From assembly GCA_029962745.1 (NCBI GenBank), contig CM057165.1, positions 94,856-158,855 on the forward strand: 64,000 nt of DNA, in the 5' to 3' direction. Source of the DNA: Echinometra lucunter. Lineage: Eukaryota; Echinodermata; Echinoidea; Camarodonta; Echinometridae. Below are positions 36,051 through 47,093 of this stretch, one piece after another. Position 1 is the stretch's first letter. The number at the start of each line of letters is the position of its first letter. A program made the position numbers and the translations under genes. The notes under the pieces are model-generated. The model was given only the letters and a program-made list of their open reading frames with translations, did not search any database and was not told where the DNA came from.

Positions 36051-36315
36051 CCTATGGTTCCTGTACAAAATATTCCTTATGTACAGGGGGTTGGATATAG
36101 AGAAAAATCTGAAACCTAACTTGAAAAATAAACATGACTTTTTGTAAGACTGATTTATGATTTCATATTCAAAGCACCTACAACAAAACTGTACATTATT
36201 CAGTTATGACCCACATCAGTGTCAGTATATCTGATGTACAGTGTTCTTTTTTTTATTATAAGTATTAAAGATCAAAAGTGTCAAATCTTTTTATCACCTC
36301 GTTTATAATCAGTTC

Positions 36316-36990
36316 GTGATGAGCTACGCAACCCAGGATCTATTCACAATTCACAATAACCGTAATGCCACTAAGAAAATAAATATTACTCGTGCTTCAA
36401 TCTCATCTCCTTTGGATTTTGGTAATGGCCTTATGTTTGGTTTGCCTCATAACCTGCTTGCAAAGTTACTAAAATTACAGAATGCAGCTGTTTGTGTAGT
36501 GAACCTTCTTAACAAGCACACTCACATCACACCAGTTCCCAAATCACTTAATTGGATGCTTCTAGAAGAACGTATTGTTTTTAAAGATTCTTTTGTTATT
36601 ATTTCATTGTATGCATGGCTCTAATCAACAGTACAACATTAGCTTGATCAAACATTACATTCAATCTCGATCACTACGTTCTCAAGAGTCTGGTTTACTT
36701 GTCATTCCTAGGCTCAATACAAAGTGGGGGGCGAACTTTCGCTCATGCTGGGCGGGCAATATGGAATACTCTCCCTCAGGTTATTAGAAATAGCAGTTCT
36801 TTCAATGTCTTCAAAAATAATCTTAAACATGTTAAAGCGTATCTGTTTGGTTTGGCCTACAATTGGTTTCCATAATCTCTCATGTCCTTACCTATCCTAT
36901 TGCACTTTTGTCTATTTCTGTTATGTAATTCGATATTTTGTACAGGTTGCGCCTTGAGCATTTGATCATCAAATTGATTCGGCGCCTCAC
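36316..36990 (+). mobile_element. 3' fragment of a CR1/L2-like LINE
   Basis: Reads SSPLDFGNGLMFGLP, KLQNAAVCVVNLLNKH, HITPVPKSLNWMLLEERIVF, then in other frames IQSRSLRSQESGLLVIPRLN and the equivalent of the WN(S/T)LP region. This is the reverse transcriptase thumb and C-terminus. It is 5' truncated, with at least two frameshifts. It ends in ttgcgccttgagcatttgat, a typical 3' tail. Confidence 0.8.
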
Positions 36991-37115
36991 AAATCTTTTC
37001 ATTATTAGGTGGTCTGTCATTTATGACAGATCACCACAGAATTCCCACACTTGACCAGGTAACATTGGCCTGCAAGTAAATCTTGTCGTCATGCTGATTC
37101 TGTTCACACTGACAT

Positions 37116-37189
37116 TATTTGACCCCTGTTTGCCAAACCCTTGCGGAGCTCGTCGTTCTTGTGTTAATGAAAGGAACGAAATATGTTGA
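37116..37189 (+). pseudogene. Dead duplicate of the EGF exon at 37646
   Basis: Together with upstream intron sequence from about 37041, it duplicates 37548-37714. It reads FDPCLPNPCGARRSCVNERN with 20 or so identical codons, then TGT TGA (37184-37189) where the live copy has ttt tgc. The acceptor is lost (gacatt in place of gacag|c) and the second half of the domain is missing. It lies about 530 bp upstream of the live exon in the same orientation, so it is a recent tandem exon duplication that failed. Confidence 0.85.
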
Positions 37190-37645
37190 CAAGCGCATAT
37201 TACATTCATTGTCTTCTTCTTTATGTTATATTCAGGCTAAGAATGGATAATTCACAATTAAAAACACTTGCGATTCACTTTATCTTACCTATTGCTTGAA
37301 TTTGCACAATGCAAATCTGACGTAATATTTCCGGGAAAATTCATATTGTCTGCTTGCTCTTAAGACCATTTGCCATTATAAGATTAAAGCTGTTAAAGAC
37401 AATCATTTTTATTTCTAGATACTAAAATCGGACAAAATATACACAAAATCTAAATCATAAAATAACTTGAAATTACTCCAAAGTTTAAAGTTTAATTATG
37501 AATTTATTGTTCTGAAGAATGTCTGTTTCCGTAAATCCTTACAAATTTCCCACACTTAGCCAGGTGGCATTGGACTTCAAGTAAATCTTGTCTTCATGCT
37601 GATAAATGGCCTACATGATATGTTTGCTTCTATTTACACTGACAG

Positions 37646-37759
37646 CATTTGACCCCTGTTCGTCAAACCCTTGCGGAGCTCGTGGTTCTTGTGTTAATGA
37701 AAGGAACGAAATATTTTGCCATTGCTACGCCGGTTATACAGGAAAATATTGTGAATGGA
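37646..37759 (+). CDS. EGF domain exon 4
   Basis: The exon lies between cactgacag and gtaagttt, is 114 bp (38 codons) and is in phase 1-1. It encodes FDPCSSNPCGARGSC, VNERNEIFCHC, YAGYTGKYCEW with six cysteines. It is the first EGF domain after the SRCR block. The first residues differ from the D-x-D-E-C type. A broken copy lies just upstream. Confidence 0.85.
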
Positions 37760-39127
37760 GTAAGTTTCTCATTATTTTCTTTGAGTCTTTTACCTTCATA
37801 TTTATTATGCAGAATTGAATGAACTCGAGTACATAGATGAAGGGGTAAATAGAGTTTGCCCCCCCCCCCCCCAAAAAAAAAAAAAAAAAAAAAAATTACG
37901 ATGGACTTACAAGGATCGATAGTGTAGAAATCAATTTTAATATGACAAGTCATTTTAGGTTCTAAAACTATAACTATTCCTCTACCAGTCAGTGAAGACC
38001 CTATCAGATTTGGTCCGGTAGTCACGAAGAAATAAAGATGTTTGAAACGGACGCCATGGGTCCTTCCCGTCCAAGTTGTAACAGATGGAGAACTCCAAGC
38101 ACAATGGACGATCCCACTATTAATTTAAATGGTTTACAAAGGAAATAGCTGTTTTGTTTTGATTTCCTATGATCATGATGATTGTTATTAGAGTGGTGCA
38201 TCATCATTAGTAATTACTTTTTTCTGTAGTCCAATAGTCAGGGAACATGGAATTTAGTATAGAGCGTCATTGGTCACTTTACATTACTAGATCTTTTATC
38301 AATAATGTCCTTTGCATCCACAAAATGCAATATCTTGTTCACAGGAGACAAGTGTTATGATTTATGCATACTATTTCAACACAAATTGTTCCAGATTATG
38401 CATTTAAAAAAATCGCTTCAAAAATAAAGACAAGGCACTTCTGAAATAGTCTCACAATTCTGTTTTATAATCATTGAATGGTATTACTTACAAATGATAA
38501 ACATCTTGAAAACTCTGAAAACTGCTCATCTTTTCTTATTCATGATTTATTTTGTTATGGAAAAACATCCATATTCCCTTCATTTCCAACAACAACACCA
38601 ATAATGATGACAACTATGACAAAATAAATTGTTTTCATCACAATCAAGGCACATATAAAAAGAAAACAGTGATTTCCTTTCCAAACAATTGAAAAGGAGT
38701 GTGATTTGTCTATAGTGAATTGAGGTTCCCTTTTATTCAAACTTGGACAGTAGGGACTTCTGACATTGTTTACAAAAATCTCTATTTGTTTGGGACTACC
38801 GAATCAGGCGGGGTCTTCACTGACTGGTAGAAAAATAGTTTTATAATCTACAATGATTTTTTCAATTTAAAAACTGATTTCTTTCATAATTGATATTTAT
38901 AGGCTTATCGTAATTATTTTGGGGACAAACTGTATCACTGGCTGATGAGCACACTAAACGATATGTTAGTGAAGAATCCTTCAACGCAGTAATTATTTGT
39001 GTCAGTGTTCTGTATAATTATTTTAATAACATGAGGATCATTTTTATGAGGATCACAATCACTTTCAGCAAGAAGTCCAGTATTAAAGTGGTAACTGAAA
39101 ATCAGTTGACTATTTATCATTTCATAG

Positions 39128-39229
39128 ATATTGGCAGTTGTGGGTCCAATCTCTGCGGTGATGGTTCTTCTTGCTATACCTTGGATTCAAGAGTACACAC
39201 CTGCCTTTGTTTAGATGACAGTTGCTCGA
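39128..39229 (+). CDS. Atypical EGF-like exon with short C5-C6 loop
   Basis: The exon lies between atttcatag and gtaagttg, is 102 bp (34 codons) and is in phase 1-1. It encodes IGSCGSNLCGDGSSC, YTLDSRVHTCLC, LDDSCS. All six cysteines are present, but the loop between the fifth and sixth is only LDDS, lacking the Gly-Tyr-Thr-Gly turn of the other EGF exons. The frame and splice sites are intact. It could be a structurally altered EGF, or an exon under relaxed constraint. Confidence 0.7.
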
Positions 39230-39310
39230 GTAAGTTGTTTTGCTATTTCACTGGTACAGAGAGAATAAAAAATCTGAAACTAAAAAAATAAGGAAGATTA
39301 CTAAAACTGA

Positions 39311-39354
39311 CTTTCCCTGACTGACTGACCTCACAGTCAGTCAGTCAGGGAAAG
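39311..39354. repeat. Perfect 18 bp inverted repeat
   Basis: ctttccctgactgactga (39311-39328) and its exact complement (39337-39354) are separated by cctcacag. It lies about 80 bp downstream of the EGF-like exon at 39128. An RNA copy would make a strong hairpin in the intron. Confidence 0.8.
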
Positions 39355-40894
39355 CAATCTTTAAAGCCTTACATTCATTAAAAAAGCATACAAAAGGGCT
39401 ATTCAAAGTGACCATGTTCACTTACAAAGAAATCAGCAAACCGACGGATCAGTTAGAGTAATCATCTCAGCCTGACGTGCAAAAAATGGAATTCCTACCT
39501 GTTGTCTTAAACATCAATCTATTCTGTCGTGCATCACAGGTACAAGTAAGGTATCAATGAAAAGTTTTGGAGTAGATGGTTATTTATTTGCTCACTGACA
39601 ATATTACTACTTCTAGACTTTAAAAAATAAAGAAATATTCTAAATCATCTAGCAGTAACCTATGGGTGTCAACCTAGAAAACATAGCGCCCCCCCCCCAT
39701 GATTTACCGTAATGGTGTGGCCTATTAATCCACTAAAAGCGCACGCTCGCCCTCATGCTTATAACACTATCTTTAATATGAAACTAACTGGTTTGCGCCT
39801 TGTCTCTCTCTCTCTATCTAATGTTATACATGTACCATTGTTCTACTCACAGTTTAAGTTTATCAACTAATATAGGCCTATTACGTATTCTCGTGAAAGG
39901 AAATTGTTTGCATCTTGTCTTCCTATCTGATGTTATACCAGGGAGGTGGAAGGGGAGACCTCACTGGTTATATTCATATGTTTATAAAATAACTGCAATG
40001 AATCAAGCGGCATGACCTAAAACATGTAAAATACAAGCATTTAAAAAAAATAATCACGCATATGATTAATCGCCTATTCCTATCATACCAAATATGAGAA
40101 AGGAAGATGCCGATGAAATGCACGTTACCACTGGTTACTGCAATCATGATAATGGAGAAACAGTATACGAGAAACTGTTCTCAGTATTTTTTAAAATCTT
40201 TCCTCGCTCGCAACCCTCGCTCATAAAGCCTTCATGATATTTTCGAGTAACAAGCACTCTCGTTCCCGCATCAACATATCACAATAGTTTTGCAGCTATA
40301 GGTGTCCAAGTATCCTCAAAATCTCTGGGAAGATAATGCATCACCAAAATCATCTATTAGTATATAGTTTAATATGGCAGTAACTTCACTCATAGACATA
40401 GAGTGGTGCGTCAAGTCGAATTTCGCCATAATTGACAGTTAGCCTGGCTAGGTAATCATCATACACGTAACTACTTAGATATCTTTTTCATGTTTTTTAG
40501 GCGCATCAAAATGTGTGATTTTTTTTTCGCTCGCTGCGTTCACTTGAATATTTAGATACATGATGGTTTGGAAATTAGGCATTTTGGACATGCAAGCAGG
40601 TTGACCAAATATGTCATTTAGATATCGTATAGGTCTACAGTGTCTTCTGCAGACAAAAGTATTATTTATTGTCAAAAACTGTGATTTTGATCGCCTATAT
40701 ATGATTATGATTTCATCTTTTCGAATTATCTCCAATGATATATTCTTCATTCTTCATGTTCCACATCGTATAATTCTGATTTTTTTCTTTATCCCTGTCT
40801 ACTATACATTGTGCAAGGAGCTCCTCGTGCACACACACACCCACACACTGTGTGTGAGCGTGTCTTTACCCTCCCGTGCCATAAGTATTGAAAC

Positions 40895-41695
40895 ATAGCT
40901 AAATTGCGTATGCATTTGTGAGTTGTGAGACCTAAGGAAGCAAACGCCGATATTGGAAGTTGGGAGTTATCAGTGAACGAAATCATCATACTCTCCCTTC
41001 CTATTTCTTTAAAACATGTTTACAAGGTTTTTGTACACTTTCAGCAAGGAAATAGTACCTTTAATGTTTCCAGAAAAGAGCGGAGAAAATTAACCACACC
41101 CACGAGAAGACAGACTTCGGTGGGCCGTTGCCAAGAGGTTGCCAAGGAGGATGCGCGCCACAATTGTTATCCAGCAAAATATGATAAATTCGTGAAGAAT
41201 TCGTTGATGGCAGTGTGGTGGATATATTGAAATCAATTTCCATGAGCGAATTTTTTACATATTTTTGTGGAGAATGATTGTGGCGCACATCCTCCTTGGC
41301 AACCTCTTGGCAACTGCCAAGAAGTTGGTTGTGGCTGTTTTCCTCCGCCCTTTTCATGATACGTTATGGGCATTAATTTTTTCTTGCGAAAAGTGTAAAA
41401 AAACTTGTAAACATGCTGGGGAGAAATATGAAGGGGTGGGGTATCATGATTCCGTTTACTGATAACCCCCACAAGTCCTCTCAATATGGCGATTTGTTTC
41501 CTTTGGTCTTTTGTCCTCTCCATTGTTTCAGACATGACTGGGTCAGGATATCTGCTGCTCTCGGAACAGAGACAAGTTCTCCCTTTGAACGTTGAAGATA
41601 TACACAAATGGTCCACAGAATTCAATGGGTCTAAACGAAAAACACAAAATACAGAAAGGCTTACACCTCACAAATGCATACGCAATTTAGCTCTG
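40895..41695. mobile_element. Fold-back element with about 300 bp arms
   Basis: Outer ends agctaaattgcgtatgcatt (from 40897) and aatgcatacgcaatttagct (to 41692) are exact complements. Inner islands tgccaagaggttgccaagga (41110s) and its mirror at about 41296-41316 also pair. A stretch present only in the right arm (about 41520-41655) shows a later insertion. Arms also contain poly-A/T-poor sequence but no frame of interest. Confidence 0.75.
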
Positions 41696-41734
41696 GCATT
41701 GCAAGATATATATAAAAGAAGGCCCATGACCGTC

Positions 41735-42047
41735 TTACCAGCGGGGGGGGGGGGGGGGAGGGGTAGGGTGCAGTTGCCCCAGAAATTTTAAAGACTTACA
41801 TTTCTTTTACTGGAAATTTTGAAGGAAAAAATGCACTAAAGGTGTGCACTAAATCCTTCAATTTCAATTATTGAAAATGCAAAAGCGTCTTCTTGAAAAG
41901 CTAAGTTGCTTCGCTCCCTTGCTTTCTAGTTTCTTTTAAAATTTTACGCATTCTTCCACCACCCCCCCCCCCCAAAAAAAAAAAACAATCTGCTTGGCTC
42001 TGCGTCCAGCTAGGGGATCCCCACTGAGGACGTATTCTACGCCACTG
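41735..42047. repeat. hAT-end-like fragment with G and C runs
   Basis: gaccgtcttaccagc then a G run (41744-41758) with ggtgcagttgcccc, a gcttcgctcccttgc word, a C run (41962-41974), and an end acgtattctacgccactg. This looks like pieces of hAT-type elements but no matched terminal repeat pair was found. Confidence 0.35.
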
Positions 42048-42241
42048 TTTCCTGTATCTATTTTTTTAGATCAGTTGTCTTTTAAAAACATTAAATTGAA
42101 TGCTGTTTCAAATAAAGACTTTTTATCTTTTTATCTTGAAAATGTATTCCGTTAGACCTGCAGAATTATCTTTCTAGTAGTATGAGGCCTTTTGAGTCAA
42201 TAAATTAAATTCCTCTTTTTTGATTGTCTTTATTTTGACAG

Positions 42242-42367
42242 ATGTTGACAATTGTGCGTCCAATCCTTGTGGAGCTGGTGTCAGCTGTTATAATAGTCCA
42301 GGGGATGGCCCATATCATTGCTTTTGTCCAAGCGGATATTACTCTGTAGGGAGAAATTGTACATGGG
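42242..42367 (+). CDS. EGF domain exon 6
   Basis: The exon lies between tattttgacag and gtaagttt, is 126 bp (42 codons) and is in phase 1-1. It encodes VDNCASNPCGAGVSC, YNSPGDGPYHCFC, PSGYYSVGRNCTW with six cysteines. The third-to-fourth and fifth-to-sixth loops are each longer than in the other EGF exons. The ending CTW resembles the CEW of the exon at 37646 rather than the NCET type. Confidence 0.85.
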
Positions 42368-42548
42368 GTAAGTTTGTATTCAATTTGTAACTGCAAATTT
42401 CCAATTCAATAATTTGAATTCGCATGAAAAAAGTTTGTGTCGGTTTGCATTACGCAATTAATGAAGCGAAACCAGTCTATCATTTTTCTTGTATACTCAA
42501 AAAAATAATACTGATAATCACAGAAGTGTCCAATCCTCCCCAACCCCA

Positions 42549-43570
42549 ACCCCCCCCCCCCCCCCTCCGGGTGGTTTGGGGTGAAATACTAAAATTTAAA
42601 CATTACCAGTCAGTGGCGTACCTTAGGGGGGTCAAGGGGCAAGTACCCAAGTCGGCCATTTGAGTTTGCGCAAAAAACGCAAAAGAGGAAAAGAAAAAAG
42701 GAAGGAAAATGAAAAAAAAAAATCATAGGTTTTTGTAAGGATTTTGCGCCCCGTCCATTCGCAGAGTAAATGCATCGGAAATAGATTTTCTGAACGTTTA
42801 AGTGCAATGTTTTCTAAAGCTCGGTCGCTTTTCTCCGTCATATGATCATTTCCTCTCGGAATCTCATAATGTCGTGCCCCCATAGTACATGTAGTCCGTA
42901 AAGAACTTTTTATGAAAGGGGGTTCGGAATTTTAAAATAATGGTGGAATTTTCGTGGTTTTACTCACAGTCATGTAACTTTAATCTGCCTCTTGTTTAAT
43001 AGTCCCCCTTCCTGTAGCCTAATACAGCATTTGCAAAGGTTAAAAATTTGAAATAAATATAACATTTGATAAAGGGTGCACTTGGAGGGAGCAAAAACAC
43101 AAAAGAGAGAGAAAAAAAATCCCTACCATGTAGCCAAGGGGCGGTGGGGCGGTTGCCCCACAAAACGCAAAAAAAAATGGAAAGAAAGAAAAAAAGAAAA
43201 GAAAGTCGTGATCCAGAAGAGACAGAGGAATGAGAACATATAGGAAGAGCGGGAACGGGCAAGGAACAATGACAAAGTAACGTCAGAGCTTCCGCGCTTC
43301 GCACTGAAGAGGGGGAAACTCATCCCCCCCCCCCCCCCACCCTGCACCCTTCCCCTAGGATCTCATAGGCTTTCTTTAAAATAGCCTTTCTGTTTTGAAG
43401 GTTTGAGAATTTGAAATGGTGCAGTTTTCGTTGTTTCAATCGCTATCATGTAAGTTTCATCTGCCTCTTGCTAAATACTAAGGCCCCAGTATGGGGGACG
43501 CAAATATTTACAAAAGTTGCATTTGCAATGGTTAAAAATTTGACAGAAATCTTAACTTTTTCTCTAGGGT
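42549..43570. repeat. Tandem pair of hAT-like modules
   Basis: Two direct copies of a module of roughly 480 bp, with matching stretches at 42900-43060 and 43385-43545 (shared tctgcctcttg, gcatttgcaa.ggttaaaa). Each is preceded by a G-rich end (cagtggcgtaccttaggggg at 42613; agccaaggggcggtggggcg at 43132) and an aaaacgcaaaa stretch. The poly-C tracts at about 42549-42566 and 43323-43339 mark edges. There is no transposase frame. Confidence 0.5.
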
Positions 43571-43937
43571 TTTTTTTTTCATTAATTCAACTCCCCATTT
43601 TAACACTGAGAAAACAGAAAACTGTTGATTTCAAACTTCTTTACCATGTCTACCGTTTAATTTCAGTGGCCAGTTGCCAATTTGATTTGTAAAATGCGCA
43701 AGAAATTGCGTTTTTACGGATTTTTTTCTTAATCGCCGCTTGGTCGCTTCGTTCCCTCGTTTGTATGTAGATACCAGGTAGATACACTTGGGCACTCGGG
43801 AGGGGGGCCAAATTCATTATTAGCCCTGGGCACCATTTTGCCTATTGCTGCGGGTTGCCGGACATAGCATGAGCCCTATTACAAGTATTTACTTGATAGC
43901 ATTATGTGCTAGTTGTATGCAACTCTGCCAATTTTAG

Positions 43938-44051
43938 ATTTGAACAGATGTGCATCCCGCCCTTGCGGATCTGGTGGTCTGTGTTATAATGGAGAACACA
44001 CGTACACATGCTCTTGCTTTGATGGTTACACTGGAAGAAACTGTGAAACGG
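43938..44051 (+). CDS. EGF domain exon 7
   Basis: The exon lies between caattttag and gtgagtaa, is 114 bp (38 codons) and is in phase 1-1. It encodes [37 protein letters not shown] with six cysteines. [12 protein letters not shown] fits the C-x-[DN]-x4-[FY]-x-C-x-C hydroxylation pattern, as does the exon at 19906. The ending FDGY.GRNCET is nearly the same as in the exon at 25703. Confidence 0.87.
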
Positions 44052-44827
44052 GTGAGTAATATGGATTCAACTGGTCAAATATTTCAGTGTTTTATTACAC
44101 GTTTTCAGAATCAACAGGTGTCAAGTGTAACCCTGACATTTGCATAGAAGCGGCATAACTTCTGTATGCTGTCCATTTTTTCCCTGGCACTTATGCGATC
44201 ACGTTATGTTCACATAATGATACAAACTAAATTCATATAAAATCCTACCACAGGTCTGTGTTAGGACAAAATGCTCTTTTTATTAAACAAAAACAAATTT
44301 GCCTCTGTAATAAGTGCACATAATAGCAGAAAAACCCCGCAATATTCTGCACGCATTATTCCATCGATAGAAGATAGATAAATCATAGTTTACATCAGAT
44401 CAATAAATGATAAATTAGTCCCATTGGTTCACAGGTCTCATGACAATTCATATTTATTGATGTTATATGACAGTTGGATTTGGAGTTTTCACTCGTGAAA
44501 AAAGCAGATTGGAGTACATCACAAAATAGCATGTCTGAAATTTGTTCATGTTGTTAAAATTCCTAGGCTTATCATGCATAATTATGCCAGTATACAGAAA
44601 ATGAAAAAAAACCAGAAAAGCTTCCGTGAAGCTGTGTTGATTTGACCTATTTCATAAGTGGCACGCCTTTCCCTAGATGATATCTGCTATTCCCCCCCCC
44701 CCCCCCCACAACACACACACACAAACACCCCCCCCCCGGTCCTTAAAAACTCATACCCACTAGGGCAAAATAAAAACCATTATACGTTTTACATACTGTA
44801 TTTATGTACCTTGTATTCATATTACAG

Positions 44828-44899
44828 AAATAACGACTACAGTGTCTACAGCAAGGCAGCCTTGGTGGCGACGGACTACCGCACATACACCTTACTCTG
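44828..44899 (+). CDS. Trp-rich linker mini-exon 3 of the mosaic gene
   Basis: The exon lies between atattacag and gtaggtat, is 72 bp (24 codons) and is in phase 1-1. It encodes ITTTVSTARQPWWRRTTAHT and ends PYS. It shares the Thr-rich start and the Pro-Trp-Trp core with the linkers at 8739 and 14606. It is the last exon seen before the first gap; the following 480 bp show no further exon. If the sushi-linker-linker-EGF order repeats, another domain would be expected in or beyond the gap. Confidence 0.65.
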
Positions 44900-45383
44900 G
44901 TAGGTATGCATACGATCTATTAAAATCGAGTAATCATTAGTTCTGTATACGAAGTGTTTATTTCTCAAATGCATTAAATCAACTTTGAGCGATTTCGAGT
45001 AAATCAGGGGTTTTTATTTAATCCATTTTCCTTCTTTGAAAGATCAAAGCTTTCCACAATTTGCAGTATTAGAATTAAAAATCTGAAAAAAGAGAATAGA
45101 ATTTCAAAAACAATCTTGCGCGTTTAGTAGCCTATTTTTGTAGAATTCTTTGTATTTTATGCATAAACTCCAATGAGTGCAAAAGAAAACCCCGTCAATT
45201 AGAAAAGGCGCTAAACTTGTACAAATAAAAACATATTTATTCTAGAAAAAGTAATGCTCATGCAGTATTTTTCTCTTTTTTTTTCATTCTCATTTGTTAA
45301 ATAATTAATTTCAAAGTTTCGAAGAAGAAAAACGGTTTAAATAAAAATCCTAGATTTACGCAAAGTGGATTAAGTGCCTTTGA

Positions 45384-45883
45384 NNNNNNNNNNNNNNNNN
45401 NNNNNNNNNNNNNNNNNNNNNNNNNNNNNNNNNNNNNNNNNNNNNNNNNNNNNNNNNNNNNNNNNNNNNNNNNNNNNNNNNNNNNNNNNNNNNNNNNNNN
45501 NNNNNNNNNNNNNNNNNNNNNNNNNNNNNNNNNNNNNNNNNNNNNNNNNNNNNNNNNNNNNNNNNNNNNNNNNNNNNNNNNNNNNNNNNNNNNNNNNNNN
45601 NNNNNNNNNNNNNNNNNNNNNNNNNNNNNNNNNNNNNNNNNNNNNNNNNNNNNNNNNNNNNNNNNNNNNNNNNNNNNNNNNNNNNNNNNNNNNNNNNNNN
45701 NNNNNNNNNNNNNNNNNNNNNNNNNNNNNNNNNNNNNNNNNNNNNNNNNNNNNNNNNNNNNNNNNNNNNNNNNNNNNNNNNNNNNNNNNNNNNNNNNNNN
45801 NNNNNNNNNNNNNNNNNNNNNNNNNNNNNNNNNNNNNNNNNNNNNNNNNNNNNNNNNNNNNNNNNNNNNNNNNNNNNNNNNNN
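45384..45883. other. Assembly gap, exactly 500 N
   Basis: The length is a round 500, typical of a gap of unknown size. It separates the + strand mosaic gene from the - strand coiled-coil gene. The 3' end of both genes may lie here. Confidence 0.99.
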
Positions 45884-46363
45884 CTTGCAGATTTCATAAA
45901 AATTCATCATAGATTTGTTTTCCATTTCCTATTTGTGAGTGCAAGTGTACAAAAATAATTAGAAAAGTTGAAAATATACTCCTGGCAATTTTTGAAACTG
46001 AGTATTGGTATAAAAGAGAAAGACCGCTAATCAAATAATGTACAAGTGTCATACACCTATTTTTGCCCTCAATTTTGTGCATCCTAACATCTAAATGTGT
46101 TTGTACATCTTTAATCTGCCCTTGTTGCATGAGGTGATTACTGTGACCTTATGCTTCTGATGTTGCTAAGTTGGTTGTTAAGACCTTATGCCTCTACCGT
46201 CTGTAGGTTGCCTTTGGCTTTTTTGATGACTTTGTGTGTCTTGCACACTGTTGTAGAAAAAGAAGGAGAAATCAAAAGAAAGAGAAAAGAAAAATCAACT
46301 GCCTCATTAAGCAGAGGCAATGAAGGGATTCAAAATCAACGGTGAATATCTCTAAAATAAAAC

Positions 46364-46585
46364 CAGGGGGTGTTTCATAAAGGTCGCACTTAAATCTAGT
46401 CAAACTTACATACCATTTCGCTAAGTCCAACCTAGTGTAAGTCTGATTCACATTGGCTGGCTAAGTCTGTTTCACAAATTCACTCTTTGGGTAAGAAGTT
46501 ACGCATTATTTAGTACTTACACATTATCTGGGCGCTTATGCCTGATTTCAAGTCAAACTTAAAACTTTGTGAAACAACCCCCCTG
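46364..46585. mobile_element. Small hairpin MITE, CAGGGGGTGTTTCA termini
   Basis: caggggggtgtttcataaag-type left end (46364) and ctttgtgaaacaacccccctg right end (to 46585) are inverted. A central cattggctggc (about 46453) is present. No matching target duplication is visible. Confidence 0.7.
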
Positions 46586-46981
46586 GTGTAATGCAAGATT
46601 CCCTTTGTTCAAATTGTATTAAAATCCACTGCTGTCAATGTGGTTTCCCTCTACACTGTTAAGACTGAATCAAGCTATTTAAACTAAAATTTATCACTTG
46701 CAGCATAAAGATATTTTCATCATGAAGTGCAGAACACAATATTTCAATTTAATAAATTCAATGACAAAAATTTCCAAAAATTCATAAGAACTTTCCTTGC
46801 AAGATATAAGGCACAAATATCCATAATTGCATTGAAAATTCTATTACAGTAATTTCTTCAATGTTAAAGTTTATCAGGTTAAAAAAAAAATAATAATAAT
46901 TAAAGGTTCACCTGGGAATAGGCTTTGACATGAATATATGGCAATGTTAAAAAGTTGCTAATGATTTGTTCTTATACTTAC

Positions 46982-47093
46982 ACTGCTTGATAATAGCATC
47001 CTCCATACTCTCTTTCTCTCTATTGGTTGCTGCTAGTCTATCCCTAGCTTCCTTCATCAACTTCTCTTGAGCACCAAGCCGTTTTCTCAGCTC
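46982..47093 (-). CDS. CDK5RAP2/PDE4DIP-like gene, exon near C-terminus
   Basis: On the minus strand it lies between acceptor ttttccag and donor gtaagtat, is 112 bp and starts in phase 0. It encodes ELRKRLGAQEKLMKEARDRL, then NREKESMEDAIIKQ. This matches the stretch just before the C-terminal CM2 region in the CDK5RAP2/myomegalin family, where a related LRTKVSKQERLL..KESMEQFI..QLTRTH sequence is known. It is joined in frame to the exon at 48077. The final exon, with the Thr-His-Asp-Val-Leu motif, was not found between here and the gap at 45883 and probably lies in the gap. Confidence 0.85.

Noticed and set aside
41061..41791. Overlapping open frames of about 100-130 codons on both strands
   Set aside because: They follow the mirror symmetry of the fold-back at 40895-41695.
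45356..45958. Open frames of 170-190 codons across the first gap
   Set aside because: They are made of N and reflect the 500 N gap only. The same applies to 56651-57293.
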